NCBI RefSeq assembly: GCF_015209595.1
Contig: NZ_JADEYS010000005.1
Span: 186,001 to 250,000 of the forward strand
DNA: 64,000 nucleotides
Direction: 5' to 3'
Source of the DNA: Pontibacterium sinense
Lineage (GTDB): Bacteria; Pseudomonadota; Gammaproteobacteria; Pseudomonadales; Balneatricaceae
Positions 36,062 to 45,597 of the stretch are shown in pieces. Each line of letters opens with the position of its first letter. The first letter of the stretch is position 1. The translations under genes were made by a program, and so were the position numbers. The notes below the pieces were generated by a model. It did not search any database. It was not told the origin of the DNA and saw nothing but the letters and a program-made list of their open reading frames with translations.

Positions 36062-36079
36062 ATGACAATGGGGTGACCA
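36062..36079 (-). promoter_or_regulatory. Candidate Pho box of phoX
   Basis: On the minus strand two GTCA half-sites stand 11 bases apart, the spacing of the PhoB direct repeat (consensus CTGTCAT-N4-CTGTCAC). About 11 of 18 positions agree. It starts 54 bases upstream of the phoX start codon. Phosphate-starvation control is expected for phoX. Confidence 0.5.
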
Positions 36080-36185
36080 AATTATTGAACTTTTGTTTCT
36101 GAACTCTTTTCTGACGTCTTGGGTTCCATCGTTTTGCACAAAACATGCGCCTGATCAAAAAATAATCAGGCTGATGATGTGTCGG

Positions 36186-36212
36186 CTTGAAAGGCGCTGA
36201 TAGAGGCCCCAT
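36186..36212 (+). promoter_or_regulatory. Sigma-32 heat-shock promoter of clpB
   Basis: CTTGAAA (36186-36192), a 14-base spacer and CCCCAT (36207-36212) match the RpoH consensus without mismatch. Transcription would begin near 36219, giving a leader of about 157 bases before clpB. This is the strongest promoter prediction in the window. Confidence 0.93.
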
Positions 36213-36375
36213 ACATTAGGAGAGTAACAGAGAACCTTATATTTCTGGCAGCGCGCCAGAGGTGTAAACCGCACTTGCCTGATTAGGGAGTGCAGGAGGA
36301 GGACAGTGGCTGGCCTGATGCCAGATCTGTCGTCGTCTAAGCCACACAGGCCGACAGGCTGTGAAAGGAGAAACT

Positions 36376-38958
36376 ATGAGACCCGATAAATTTACTGCCA
36401 AGCTTCAGGAAGCCCTGGCTGACGCGCAGTCGCTTGCCGTAGGCCGTGACCACAATTACATCGAACCGCTGCACTTGCTCAGTGCATTGATGGATCAGCA
36501 GCAAGGTTCCACCCCACAACTGCTGGCGCAGGCGGGCGCTGATATTAATGTATTGCGACAGAAATTGTCGCAGGCGCTGACCGACCTGCCCCGTGTACCG
36601 AATGCCGACGGTGAGATCCGTATCTCGCCTGATACCGGCCGTATCTTCAATTTAACCGATAAGCTGGCACAACAACGTGGCGATCAATATATCGCCAGTG
36701 AACTGGTGTTGCTGGCGATGGTGGATGATAAATCCCCCGTCGGAAAATTGTTGCGTGAAATGGGTGTGAATAAACAACGTCTGGAAGGAGTGGTCAGTCA
36801 GATGCGCGGTGGTGAAAACGTAAACGATCCGAATGCGGAAGAGAGCCGTCAGGCATTGGACAAATACTGTGTAGATCTGACCGAACGTGCCGAAAGCGGC
36901 AAGCTGGATCCGGTGATTGGCCGTGACGATGAAATTCGCCGGGCAATTCAGGTGTTGCAGCGCCGTACCAAAAACAACCCGGTATTAATTGGTGAACCGG
37001 GTGTGGGTAAAACCGCCATCGTGGAAGGCCTGGCGCAGCGCATTATCAACGGTGAAGTACCTGAAGGGCTGAAGCGCAAACGGGTACTGTCGCTGGATAT
37101 GGGCGCCTTGATCGCCGGGGCGAAGTTCCGCGGTGAGTTCGAAGAGCGCCTGAAAGCGGTGCTGAACGAACTGTCGAAACAGGAAGGCCAGATCATTCTG
37201 TTTATTGACGAACTGCACACCATGGTCGGTGCCGGCAAAGCAGACGGCGCCATGGATGCGGGTAATATGCTCAAGCCTGCGCTGGCACGTGGTGAACTGC
37301 ACTGCGTGGGTGCCACGACACTGGACGAGTACCGTCAGTATGTAGAGAAAGATGCCGCACTGGAACGCCGTTTCCAGAAGGTGCTGGTGGATGAACCCAA
37401 CGAAGAAGATACCGTGGCGATCCTGCGTGGCTTGAAAGAGCGCTATGAAGTGCATCATGGTGTTGATATCACCGACTCGGCCATTATTGCGGCCGCGAAG
37501 TTGTCACAGCGTTATATCACCGACCGTCAGCTACCGGATAAAGCGATCGACCTGATCGATGAAGCAGCCAGCCGAATCCGCATGGAGATGGACTCCAAGC
37601 CGGAAGATATGGACCGCCTGGAACGTCGCCTGATCCAGCTAAAAATGGAACGTGAAGCGCTGAAGAAAGAGAAAGACAGTGCGGCCCAGAAACGTCTGGC
37701 CGAGCTGATCAGCACCATCGGTACATTGGAAAAAGAGTTTGCCGATCTGGATGAGATCTGGAAAGCAGAGAAAATTGCCCTGCAAGGCTCCCAAAAAGTG
37801 AAAGAGGAGCTGGATCAGGTGCGCGTGGAGATGGAAAAAGCACGCCGCGAAGGTGATCTCTCCCGCATGTCTGAGCTGCAATACGGACGTATCCCCGAGT
37901 TGGAACGCCAGCTCGAACAGGCCCGTGAAGCCGAGCAGCATGAAGGCGAAAGTAAAAATACCCTGCTGCGCAATAAAGTCACTGAAGAAGAGGTGGCCGA
38001 AGTGGTCTCCCGCTGGACCGGGATCCCGATCAGCAAAATGCTGGAAGGTGAGCGCGAGAAACTGTTGCGTATGGAAGCCGAGCTGCACAAGCGTGTTATG
38101 GGTCAGGAAGAAGCGGTCGTGGCGGTGTCGAATGCCGTTCGTCGTTCGCGTGCCGGTTTGTCCGATCCTAATCGTCCGCACGGTTCTTTCCTGTTCCTTG
38201 GTCCAACCGGGGTGGGTAAAACCGAACTCTGTAAGGCGCTGGCCGGTTTCCTGTTTGATACGGAAGAAGCGATGGTACGCATCGATATGTCCGAGTTTAT
38301 GGAGAAACACTCTGTTGCTCGCCTGATTGGTGCACCTCCGGGTTACGTGGGGTACGAAGAGGGTGGTTATCTGACCGAAGCGGTACGCCGTAAACCATAC
38401 TCTGTGCTGCTGCTGGATGAGGTGGAAAAAGCCCACCCGGATGTGTTTAACATCCTGCTGCAGGTGCTAGAAGATGGCCGCCTTACCGATGGGCAGGGGC
38501 GTACCGTCGACTTCCGTAACACCATCATCGTAATGACCTCCAATCTGGGGTCGGATCTGATACAGAACTTCAGCGACGATGATGATTACGAGCTAATGCA
38601 TGCGGCGGTGATGGAGGCCGTGGGTGGTCACTTCCGTCCAGAGGTGATCAACCGTATCGATGAAGTTGTCGTGTTCCACAGCCTGAAGAAAGAGCAGGTG
38701 GCGGGTATCGCCGAAATTCAGCTCAACCGTTTGCGGGCACGCTTAGCCGAGCGTGAACTGACGCTGAGTATGACCTCAACGGCGATGGATAAACTGGTGG
38801 AGAGAGGCTTTGAACCGATCTACGGTGCACGTCCGCTAAAACGGGCGATTCAGCAGTACATTGAAAACCCATTAGCGCAGAAGCTGCTGGCAGGCGATTT
38901 TGCGAAGGGGGATGAGATTGCTGTGGATGTGGAAACCGGAGAATTCACGTTCCGCTGA
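36376..38958 (+). CDS. clpB: ATP-dependent disaggregase ClpB
   Basis: Hexameric AAA+ chaperone of 860 residues that resolubilises protein aggregates with DnaK. Order: N-domain, AAA1 with Walker A G-E-P-G-V-G-K-T at 206-213, coiled-coil middle domain (about 410-530), AAA2 with Walker A G-P-T-G-V-G-K-T from 609. The pore loops ([17 protein letters not shown]) are intact. A GTG at 36361 is in frame, but ATG 36376 behind aaggag is the better start. A sigma-32 promoter lies 160 bases upstream. Confidence 0.98.
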   Translation: MRPDKFTAKLQEALADAQSLAVGRDHNYIEPLHLLSALMDQQQGSTPQLLAQAGADINVLRQKLSQALTDLPRVPNADGEIRISPDTGRIFNLTDKLAQQRGDQYIASELVLLAMVDDKSPVGKLLREMGVNKQRLEGVVSQMRGGENVNDPNAEESRQALDKYCVDLTERAESGKLDPVIGRDDEIRRAIQVLQRRTKNNPVLIGEPGVGKTAIVEGLAQRIINGEVPEGLKRKRVLSLDMGALIAGAKFRGEFEERLKAVLNELSKQEGQIILFIDELHTMVGAGKADGAMDAGNMLKPALARGELHCVGATTLDEYRQYVEKDAALERRFQKVLVDEPNEEDTVAILRGLKERYEVHHGVDITDSAIIAAAKLSQRYITDRQLPDKAIDLIDEAASRIRMEMDSKPEDMDRLERRLIQLKMEREALKKEKDSAAQKRLAELISTIGTLEKEFADLDEIWKAEKIALQGSQKVKEELDQVRVEMEKARREGDLSRMSELQYGRIPELERQLEQAREAEQHEGESKNTLLRNKVTEEEVAEVVSRWTGIPISKMLEGEREKLLRMEAELHKRVMGQEEAVVAVSNAVRRSRAGLSDPNRPHGSFLFLGPTGVGKTELCKALAGFLFDTEEAMVRIDMSEFMEKHSVARLIGAPPGYVGYEEGGYLTEAVRRKPYSVLLLDEVEKAHPDVFNILLQVLEDGRLTDGQGRTVDFRNTIIVMTSNLGSDLIQNFSDDDDYELMHAAVMEAVGGHFRPEVINRIDEVVVFHSLKKEQVAGIAEIQLNRLRARLAERELTLSMTSTAMDKLVERGFEPIYGARPLKRAIQQYIENPLAQKLLAGDFAKGDEIAVDVETGEFTFR

Positions 38959-38959
38959 A

Positions 38960-38990
38960 CAAAAAAAACGGCCCGGAAACGGGCCGTAAG
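38960..38990 (-). terminator. Terminator of the dctPQM direction, next to the clpB end
   Basis: An 8-bp perfect stem (38968-38975 with 38980-38987, gaaa loop) is followed on the minus strand by eight T residues. It therefore ends transcripts coming from dctM; on the plus strand the T run is poor, so it is weaker for clpB. Confidence 0.85.
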
Positions 38991-39067
38991 TGTTTGGGAG
39001 CATGCCCCCGGGCTGACATGACAATTAGGGAGGTATCAATGTCAGATTCGTTGTGCCTTACGCTGTG

Positions 39068-40348
39068 TTAACGGAAGGCCAGATCGCGCAAGCCGAGAGA
39101 GATCTCTGGGAACAACACCAGCAGTATGGTGGCAAACATCAGGATCAGCAGAAACGCGGATACGCCGCGGATTACGTCGATAAATGGACGCCGGAATACC
39201 GCAACCGCTGTGAATATGTTGCAACCGAATGGCGGTGTGGCCGCCCCAATCGCTACCTGTAATGTAATCAGCACACCAACCAATACTGGATCGAGGCCCG
39301 CTGCTTTCACCAGCGGTGCGAAGATTGGCACCAGAATCAGAATCACCACAATCGAATCCACAAACATACAGCCCACAAAGAAGGCGATGTTGATGGCGAT
39401 CAGCGTCATGATCGGACCTGCGCCTTCCAATCCAATTGCCGCGATGATCTGCTGCGGAATCTGTGCGAACGACAACACCCAGGAGAAGGCTGCACCCGCT
39501 GCGATCAGGATGAACACCACAGAGGTGATGGCACCAGTCGAGAGTGCGATGTCGAATACATCACGGAATTTGATGGAACGAAAGACCAGCGCTTCCAAGA
39601 CCAATGCATAGAGCACACAGATAGCCGCTGCTTCGGTAGGGCTGAATACGCCGCCATAGATACCGCCGACAATAATCGCTGGAAAACCCAGAGGCCAGAG
39701 GGCGCGGCGCAGCGCGACGAAACGTTCTTTCCAGCTGGCGCGTGGTTCCACCGGAATATTGTGTTTCTTCGCGTAGTACATGCAGTAAAGCGAGAACAGC
39801 ACGATGATCAGTAAGCCGGGACCAAGACCGGCGATAAACAGCTCGGAAATCGACGTGCCGGAGATCACACCGTAGATGATCATGCCGATGGACGGTGGAA
39901 TCAGGTACGCCAGATCCGCCGCGTTGATGATCAGCCCCATGGCGAAGGAGTCGTTATACCCGGCCTTCAGCATGCGTGGACGCATCGCGCCGCCTACTGC
40001 AACAACCGTGGCCTGCGTGGAGCCACACACTGCCCCAAATAATGCACAGGCTGCCGTCACAGAGACTGCCATGCCGCCCCGGATATGCCCCATAAAGCGC
40101 ATCACCAGATCAACCAGTCGGTCTGCGGAATGACCGCGTGTGATGATATCGGCCGCCAGGATAAACATTGGGATAGCGATCAGCGCAGCGGGTTTGACAC
40201 CACCGATCATCTGTTGTGCAACTAACTGCAGGTTCAGGTCCGGCAGGTAGATAAAGAAGGCCAGCAGGGTAGCGGCCAACAGCGGCATCATCATCGGGAA
40301 TCCCGCCGCGAGCAGCAGGATCATTACAGCTAACATCATCAGAGTCAT
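39068..40348 (-). CDS. dctM: TRAP transporter large permease DctM
   Basis: 426-residue multi-spanning permease of a tripartite ATP-independent periplasmic transporter, driven by an ion gradient. Family features: G-A-V-C-G-S-T-Q-A-T-V-V-A-V-G, I-N-A-A-D-L-A-Y-L-I-P-P-S-I-G-M-I-I-Y-G and G-A-A-T-P-P-F-G-C-N-I-F. The start codon overlaps the dctQ stop by 4 bases. Order dctP-dctQ-dctM on the minus strand indicates one operon. The substrate cannot be read from the permease. Confidence 0.95.
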   Translation of the reverse strand: MTLMMLAVMILLLAAGFPMMMPLLAATLLAFFIYLPDLNLQLVAQQMIGGVKPAALIAIPMFILAADIITRGHSADRLVDLVMRFMGHIRGGMAVSVTAACALFGAVCGSTQATVVAVGGAMRPRMLKAGYNDSFAMGLIINAADLAYLIPPSIGMIIYGVISGTSISELFIAGLGPGLLIIVLFSLYCMYYAKKHNIPVEPRASWKERFVALRRALWPLGFPAIIVGGIYGGVFSPTEAAAICVLYALVLEALVFRSIKFRDVFDIALSTGAITSVVFILIAAGAAFSWVLSFAQIPQQIIAAIGLEGAGPIMTLIAINIAFFVGCMFVDSIVVILILVPIFAPLVKAAGLDPVLVGVLITLQVAIGAATPPFGCNIFTAVAVFRRPFIDVIRGVSAFLLILMFATILLVLFPEISLGLRDLAFR

Positions 40349-41001
40349 GATTTGCTCTCCTGTGTATCGGCAAGGGTGTGCTGAGCGGATTCAGGTACTG
40401 TCTCCAGTTCGTGATCCTGTTGATACAGGTGCATCACTTCGCTGATTTCAGGATCTTCGTACTGATCAATCGTGGTGTACGAGATGTAGACATCCGGGTC
40501 CGCCAGATTCAGGTTCTTCACTACCGTCAGGACATACTGAATACCGGTGAGGGCGAAGCCGACCACCACCCAGACGTAGGTCATGTACAGTGGAGCCTGC
40601 AGGGCAGGGGTTACCCGGCCACGACGGGCAATCTTAGCCACGTATTCGAAGGCATACCAGGCGAGGATAAACATCGCCACAGCGGTCGTGCTGGCGATAA
40701 GAATCATCATCAGCTTTTTGCTGCGTGCGGGCAGCAAATCGTAAAAGGCGGACATACGGATATGGCGGCCTTTACGGGTCACATAACCGAGCCCCATAAA
40801 GGTGATGATAATAATCAGGAACTCATTGAGCTCCTCGGTAAAGTAGATACTTTGAGAAAAGACATAACGGCCGAAGACGTTCGCGATGGTATTAGTCGCC
40901 ATAATGATGACGCCCCAACCCAGAATGAACGCTTCGGTGCGGTCGATAAAGTTGTCCAGACCCGATAAGAGACGGTGTGGCGCATTACCTTGTGAGATCA
41001 T
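40345..41001 (-). CDS. dctQ: TRAP transporter small permease DctQ
   Basis: 218-residue small membrane subunit with four predicted helices. The conserved N-terminal T-E-A-F-I-L-G-W-G-V...N-V-F-G-R-Y-V-F and the E-E-L-N-E-F-L-I-I motif are typical of DctQ. A GTG at 41010 is in frame, but it forms part of the ribosome binding site (aggtgg) for ATG 41001, which is the better start. It has an acidic C-terminal tail of about 50 residues that is longer than usual. Confidence 0.93.
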   Translation of the reverse strand: MISQGNAPHRLLSGLDNFIDRTEAFILGWGVIIMATNTIANVFGRYVFSQSIYFTEELNEFLIIIITFMGLGYVTRKGRHIRMSAFYDLLPARSKKLMMILIASTTAVAMFILAWYAFEYVAKIARRGRVTPALQAPLYMTYVWVVVGFALTGIQYVLTVVKNLNLADPDVYISYTTIDQYEDPEISEVMHLYQQDHELETVPESAQHTLADTQESKS

Positions 41002-41170
41002 TGCTTCCACCTTTTGTTTTTATAATTAAAGCTAGTTGAATCCCGGTGGATCGGAGTGGATTATGTTCTGAGGTGATGCAGACACGTCAGATCGGTACTA
41101 TTCCGGTAGGTGTAGCCGGGAGAAGGCTGTGCAGGCGCTCACTACCTGCACAGCGATGGGGTGCCGGGTT

Positions 41171-42187
41171 TTACTTGATACCCAGTTCGTTCAACAGAGA
41201 GGTCAGCAGTTCTTCACCGCGCTCACCGGCAATCTTGGTGTAGGCGCTGCGGGTTGCGATACTCCGCTGCTGAAATACTTCACGTTCTGCGGCAGTCAGG
41301 TGAATCAGGTTGATCTCTGGCTTGGCTGCCTTGATCTTCTCCAGTTTTTCCTTGTTGAAGCGCTCTACTACTTCGTAGATATATCCATCCAGCTCAGCCA
41401 GGGTGTCGCGAATCAGCTTTTGGCGTTCGGCGGATTGGTTATCGTACCAGTAGGTACCGGACATGACGGTGGTGAGATGCTGTTGCTCACCCGCCCAGAT
41501 CAGATAATCGGTGACTTCGTAAAACTTCATCTCTTCGATGGTGGCAGCCGGATTAACCTGACCATCCACCTGTTTCAGCTGCAGAGCACCGTATACTTCA
41601 CCAAACGGTAATGGGGTTGGGCTTGCGCCCAGATCTTCATAAGCGCGTAACAGAATCGGTGACACCATCACCCGCATCTTGAAGTTATCGAATTCGTCCG
41701 GATTACGGACAGGACGGTTTGTGGTCCAGACCTGCTCGCCTTCCGAATACATCGTGTGCAGCTTCAGGCCTTTGGATTCGAAATCCTGGCTGAGCTGATT
41801 GTAGATGGTGTTACTGCTGCTGAGGAATTTTGAGGTGGCTTTGTTATCGGCCGGCAGGGTGTAGGGCAGCATAAACAGCTGGGATTCCGGCACGATGGTG
41901 CCCAGGTTGCCCACCGATACGTTGGTGAACTGCACAACGCCATCCGCGACATGTTCGACCAGCTCAGTCGGAGTGCCCAGAGAACCGAGGGGATAGATCT
42001 TGACCGTTACATCACCGTTCGTTTTGTTCTCAATCAGCTTCTTAAATTCCTGCGCATAGGTATCCATGATCGAGCCAGGAATCTCTTCAATCGCAAACTT
42101 CCACTCTTCTGCCAGCGCCGCGCCGCTGCTCATGACCAGAGCGGTGGTTAAAGCTACGCCTTTAAGTACTTTTTTTATTGTTGGCAT
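41171..42187 (-). CDS. dctP: TRAP transporter substrate-binding protein DctP
   Basis: Periplasmic binding protein of 338 residues with a signal peptide cleaved near A26/E27 (A-L-A-E-E-W-K-F). DctP-family features are Y-A-Q-E-F-K-K-L-I-E-N-K-T-N-G-D-V-T-V-K-I-Y-P-L-G-S-L-G and the R-V-M-V-S-P-I-L-L-R...P-F-G-E-V-Y-G-A-L-Q...D-G-Q-V-N-P block, which contains the usual ligand-binding arginine. RBS aaggtg precedes ATG 42187. The neighbouring ureohydrolase suggests a guanidino compound as ligand; that is inference. Confidence 0.95.
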   Translation of the reverse strand: MPTIKKVLKGVALTTALVMSSGAALAEEWKFAIEEIPGSIMDTYAQEFKKLIENKTNGDVTVKIYPLGSLGTPTELVEHVADGVVQFTNVSVGNLGTIVPESQLFMLPYTLPADNKATSKFLSSSNTIYNQLSQDFESKGLKLHTMYSEGEQVWTTNRPVRNPDEFDNFKMRVMVSPILLRAYEDLGASPTPLPFGEVYGALQLKQVDGQVNPAATIEEMKFYEVTDYLIWAGEQQHLTTVMSGTYWYDNQSAERQKLIRDTLAELDGYIYEVVERFNKEKLEKIKAAKPEINLIHLTAAEREVFQQRSIATRSAYTKIAGERGEELLTSLLNELGIK

Positions 42188-42414
42188 GGTGAATCACCTT
42201 TTGTAGTTATTTTAGTTCAAGTCGTTCGGGACTGATTTGAGTATTGCAAAGGGTATTTCATTAAAAAATATAAAAGTTGATATGTTTATATTGTGTAATG
42301 TAATGTAATTGCCTGGTTAAAGTTTAAACAGTAACGGCCGTGTGCGATTCAGCTATTCAGCGAAACTGGATTGGACGGGGGATCAGCAACGGCAAAGGAT
42401 GACGGTAGCGGCTT
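42188..42414. promoter_or_regulatory. Divergent dctP/LysR control region with inverted repeat
   Basis: AT-rich intergenic space between divergent dctP and the LysR gene. It contains a perfect 8-bp inverted repeat AATATAAA-N10-TTTATATT at 42267-42292, a plausible binding site for the adjacent LysR protein. A TTTATATT half-site recurs in the ureohydrolase leader region near 43438. Confidence 0.5.
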
Positions 42415-43311
42415 ATGCATTCCATCAAACATATGAGAACCTTTTGTACCGTGGTGGAGTATGGGGGCTTTGTCGGCGCTCAAGCCTCGCTGGGGATGAG
42501 TCAGCCAGCGATCAGCACCCATATTCGGGACTTCGAGATCCGCTTAGGATTTCGCTTGTGTCACCGTGGTCGTAGCGGTTTCAGGCTGACCGAAAAAGGA
42601 GAGATCACCTACCGCAAGTGTCGTGAGATGTTAAACATGATCGCCGACTTTGATGCGGATCTAGGTGAGTTGCGGAATAAGCTGACCGGGGTACTGCGTG
42701 TTGGGCTGATTGATAACACCGTGACGAATCGGGAGTTTCCAATCCCGGATGCGATCAACCGCTTCTATAGCCGGGATAACGATGTGTCACTGTCGCTGAC
42801 AGTACTATCGCCTGAGGATTTGGAGCGGGAGTTGCTCAGTGGCAATATTCATTTAGCCATCGGTATCTTCAGCAACCGTCACAGTGCAGTCCGCTACCGA
42901 CACCTCTATACCGAAGCGCACAAGTTCTATTGTGGCAAGGGACATCCGCTGTTTGATCTGCCGGATGATGAGATTACGCTGGAAACCCTGCGCAAGCATC
43001 CGATCTCGTCCCGCACCTATCTGCAGCAGGCTGACTTGCAGTATTTCCGTAAAAATCACAATACCGCCTCTGTGTCTAATATGGAGGCGCAAGCAATCCT
43101 GATAACCAGTGGTAGCTTCATGGGATTTCTGCCGGTGCATTATGCTCAACAATGGGTAAAGCGGGGTGAAATGCGTGCGCTGGAGCATCTGGGGCTGAAC
43201 TGGAGTTCCGATTTCCAGTTGGCCGTGCGCTCCTCTCCCGCCCCCAAGAATATCGCGCGGGTGTTTGTTGAAGATATAGAGGCCTCGATCAACACCCTTT
43301 CTAGTAGCTGA
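42415..43311 (+). CDS. LysR-family transcriptional regulator
   Basis: 298-residue regulator. N-terminal helix-turn-helix (F-C-T-V-V-E-Y-G-G-F-V-G-A-Q-A-S-L-G-M-S-Q-P-A-I-S-T-H-I-R-D-F-E) followed by R-L-T-E-K-G and a type 2 periplasmic-binding-like effector domain. It is divergent from the TRAP operon and upstream of the ureohydrolase, so it probably controls both. The effector may be the transported substrate. No recognised characterised ortholog. Confidence 0.92.
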   Translation: MHSIKHMRTFCTVVEYGGFVGAQASLGMSQPAISTHIRDFEIRLGFRLCHRGRSGFRLTEKGEITYRKCREMLNMIADFDADLGELRNKLTGVLRVGLIDNTVTNREFPIPDAINRFYSRDNDVSLSLTVLSPEDLERELLSGNIHLAIGIFSNRHSAVRYRHLYTEAHKFYCGKGHPLFDLPDDEITLETLRKHPISSRTYLQQADLQYFRKNHNTASVSNMEAQAILITSGSFMGFLPVHYAQQWVKRGEMRALEHLGLNWSSDFQLAVRSSPAPKNIARVFVEDIEASINTLSSS

Positions 43312-43415
43312 TTTTTCATGTCTGCCAGCGTACCTGTAAGTGGCTTATATCCCTTTGTTTTTATGTGGTTTTATCTTCAAGGTGTCGAGCTGCGTATGTG
43401 GTTATATATAGAATT

Positions 43416-43435
43416 TTATAATGTGAACATCATAA
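43416..43435 (+). promoter_or_regulatory. Inverted repeat upstream of the ureohydrolase
   Basis: TTATAATG and CATCATAA flank a 4-base centre, with one mismatch in the 8-bp arms. It lies about 150 bases before the ureohydrolase start and could be an operator for the neighbouring LysR protein. Weak evidence. Confidence 0.35.
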
Positions 43436-43473
43436 GTTTTATATTTTTGGAAGTAAGTGCTTTTGCAATACTG

Positions 43474-43559
43474 ATCGGGCTGTGAGCCAAAACCGATAGC
43501 CGTCTCAACGTTGGCACACGAGCGTTCCGATAACATCCCCCCGGTGCTCCTGCGCCGGG
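43474..43559 (+). other. Structured leader of the ureohydrolase gene (candidate)
   Basis: Three hairpins follow each other. The first is a bulged one (ATCG 43474-43477 with CGAT 43494-43497, inner GGCT/AGCC). The second is AACG/CGTT (43507-43526). The third is a strong 8-bp stem with a TCCT loop at 43540-43559. The last stem ends 23 bases before the start codon. No known riboswitch class was recognised, and the fold is by eye only. Confidence 0.35.
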
Positions 43560-43582
43560 CGACACAGTAAGGTTGCAGAATA

Positions 43583-44548
43583 ATGAGTAATAACACTTAC
43601 GAAAAAGGCCGCTTGAACCTGCCATTTGTTGGCTTTTGTACATTTGCTAAAAGCCGTACCTGCGAAGATTGGGACAATATCAAAGCCGACGTTGCCTTTA
43701 TGGGCGCACCCTTTGATTGCGGCACCCAGTGGCGTTCCGGTGCCCGAATGGGACCGCGTGCGATACGTGAGGCTTCCACTTTATTTTCCTTTGGCCACAG
43801 CGGTGCTTACGATCATGAAGATGATGTGATGTATCTGGATGGTGTGGATATCGTGGATATTGGTGATGCCGATATGGTGCACACCAACACGGAAAAGAGC
43901 CACGCCAACATTGAATACGGTGTACGTAAAATTCTTGAAGCTGGCGCGCTACCAGTTGTTGTCGGTGGTGATCATTCGGTTAATGCGCCGATTATCCGCG
44001 CTTTTGAGGGCAAGGGGCCGGTACATATTATCCAGATCGATGCCCACCTGGATTTCGTCGATGAGCGTCATGGTGTGCGTTTTGGTCATGGTAATCCTAT
44101 TCGTCGTGCCTCTGAGAAAGAGTTTGTAACGGGTATGACCCAGTTGGGTATCCGTAATGTTTCTTCCTCCAACCGTACCGATCACCAGGCGGCGGAAGAT
44201 GCAGGTTCGACTGTGCTGTCCGTACGCGATGTGCGCCGCTTGGGGCCTGAAGGTGTGCTGGCGTTGATTCCGAAAGGGGTGAACTACTACATTACTATCG
44301 ATATCGACGGTTTCGATCCGTCTATTGCTCCGGGTACCGGCACGCCAAGTCACGGTGGCTTCACTTATTACGAAGTGATGGAGGTTCTGCAGGGAGTAGC
44401 GAATCAGGGGGAAGTGATTGGTATCGACCTGTGTGAAGTTGCGCCCGATTACGACCAGACCGGTTCCACCAGCATTTTGGCCGCTCAAGTGTTGATGAAC
44501 CTGATCGGTTATGTGTTCCATGCCCGTGGCGAACGCGCTAAAGCATAG
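43583..44548 (+). CDS. Agmatinase/guanidino-acid ureohydrolase
   Basis: 321-residue ureohydrolase that cleaves urea from a guanidino compound using a dinuclear metal centre. All ligands are visible: His131 in G-G-D-H-S, Asp153-x-His155-x-Asp157, Asp240 and Asp242 in D-I-D-G-F-D-P. Glu285 in D-L-C-E-V-A-P-D-Y-D is the expected guanidinium-binding acid. Substrate may be agmatine, guanidinobutyrate, guanidinopropionate or guanidine; the sequence alone does not decide. It stands alone downstream of the LysR gene and the divergent TRAP operon. There are no spe, put or urease genes nearby. Start ATG 43583 has a weak taagg signal. Confidence 0.9.
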   Translation: MSNNTYEKGRLNLPFVGFCTFAKSRTCEDWDNIKADVAFMGAPFDCGTQWRSGARMGPRAIREASTLFSFGHSGAYDHEDDVMYLDGVDIVDIGDADMVHTNTEKSHANIEYGVRKILEAGALPVVVGGDHSVNAPIIRAFEGKGPVHIIQIDAHLDFVDERHGVRFGHGNPIRRASEKEFVTGMTQLGIRNVSSSNRTDHQAAEDAGSTVLSVRDVRRLGPEGVLALIPKGVNYYITIDIDGFDPSIAPGTGTPSHGGFTYYEVMEVLQGVANQGEVIGIDLCEVAPDYDQTGSTSILAAQVLMNLIGYVFHARGERAKA

Positions 44549-44600
44549 GGTTAGCTATCGCTTAATGTGGCGGTTGGGGCAATGCACCTGATCACTACGC

Positions 44601-44643
44601 CCAAAAAGCCCCGGTTGCAGGCCATGCAACCGGGGCTTTTTTG
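44601..44643 (+). terminator. Strong terminator after the ureohydrolase
   Basis: A 17-bp stem formed by A5-GCCCCGGTTGCA and its complement encloses a ggcca loop and ends in six T residues. Among the strongest in the window. Confidence 0.95.
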
Positions 44644-44716
44644 TCTTGGTTCTCATCCGTGGGTTTCCGCGTTACAGTCTTAGAGGTAATCAGACTCTAG
44701 ATGCCGGAATACCTCC

Positions 44717-45532
44717 ATGGACCTCGCCACTTTCATTACCACTCACGAAACCACTATCCGCCTAAGTTGCTTTTTAGGCATCCTATTGCTGGTGGCACTA
44801 TGGGAGCTGGTTGCCCCTCGTCGTACGTTACGTATCTCCAAAGCTGTGCGTTGGGCCAATAATCTGGGATTGGTCTTTCTGAATAGCATTATGTTACGCC
44901 AGCTCTTTCCTGCGGCAGCCGTTGGGGTTGCTGTTTGGGCGCAAGACAATGGCTGGGGGCTGTTCAACCTGCTAGAGCTGCCGTTCGCTGCCAGTCTGAT
45001 ACTCGGCCTGCTATTGATGGATCTGGCGATCTACGCCCAACATGTTCTCTTCCATCATATACCTGTCCTTTGGCGCTTACACCGAGTGCATCATGTGGAT
45101 CTGGATTATGACGTTACAACGGGCGCACGCTTTCATCCCATCGAAATAATTCTTTCCATGTTGATCAAGTTCGCACTGATCTGCGTATTAGGAGTAGTAC
45201 CGTTAACGGTCATTCTGTTTGAGCTGATATTGAACGGTGCGGCGATGTTTAACCACGGTAATATCCGTCTGCCAAACGCTCTGGATCGTTATCTGAGGTT
45301 GGTATTAGTGACACCGGATATGCATCGGGTGCATCACTCCATTCAGATGGATGAAACCAACAGCAACTTTGGCTTTAACCTGCCGTGGTGGGATCGCCTG
45401 TTCGGAACTTATAAAGCGCAGCCGGATGCCGGGCAAGAGGGTATGCAGATTGGGGTAAAAGGGTTTGATAACCCGAAAGAGACTCAGTGGCTACCGGGAA
45501 TGTTATGGGTGCCGTTTCGTAGAAAAGGATAA
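44717..45532 (+). CDS. Fatty acid hydroxylase / sterol desaturase superfamily protein
   Basis: Integral membrane di-iron enzyme of 271 residues. The His boxes are intact: H109-x3-H113-H114, H122-x2-H125-H126, N-H-G-N, and H203-x2-H206-H207. Four or five hydrophobic segments surround them. This family hydroxylates or desaturates lipids; bacterial members of this size act on unknown lipids. The start ATG 44717 is preceded by acctcc rather than a clear Shine-Dalgarno. It is monocistronic between a terminator and a hairpin. Confidence 0.87.
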   Translation: MDLATFITTHETTIRLSCFLGILLLVALWELVAPRRTLRISKAVRWANNLGLVFLNSIMLRQLFPAAAVGVAVWAQDNGWGLFNLLELPFAASLILGLLLMDLAIYAQHVLFHHIPVLWRLHRVHHVDLDYDVTTGARFHPIEIILSMLIKFALICVLGVVPLTVILFELILNGAAMFNHGNIRLPNALDRYLRLVLVTPDMHRVHHSIQMDETNSNFGFNLPWWDRLFGTYKAQPDAGQEGMQIGVKGFDNPKETQWLPGMLWVPFRRKG

Positions 45533-45542
45533 AGAGGGGTAT

Positions 45543-45570
45543 CAGCAGAGGCCAGATGTCGCCTCTGCTG
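45543..45570. terminator. Perfect 10-bp hairpin between convergent genes
   Basis: CAGCAGAGGC (45543-45552) pairs exactly with 45561-45570 around an 8-base loop. It lies between the convergent hydroxylase and the small unknown gene. No T tract follows on the plus strand and only a T-rich stretch further on the minus strand, so it may be a transcript-end hairpin rather than a classic terminator. Confidence 0.5.
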
Positions 45571-45597
45571 GGAACGATGACGCTGAACTACGCTGGC

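Larger units (their letters stand above)
36009..36375. other. Divergent promoter region of phoX and clpB
   Basis: 367 bases without a gene. It holds a candidate Pho box for phoX (36062-36079) and a heat-shock promoter for clpB (36186-36212), so phosphate starvation and heat stress signals meet here. Nothing else was recognised. Confidence 0.7.

Noticed and set aside
43464-43582. Known guanidine riboswitch before the ureohydrolase
   Set aside because: I could not find the conserved sequences of guanidine class I, the ACGR loops of class II or the class III pseudoknot; kept only as an unclassified structured leader.
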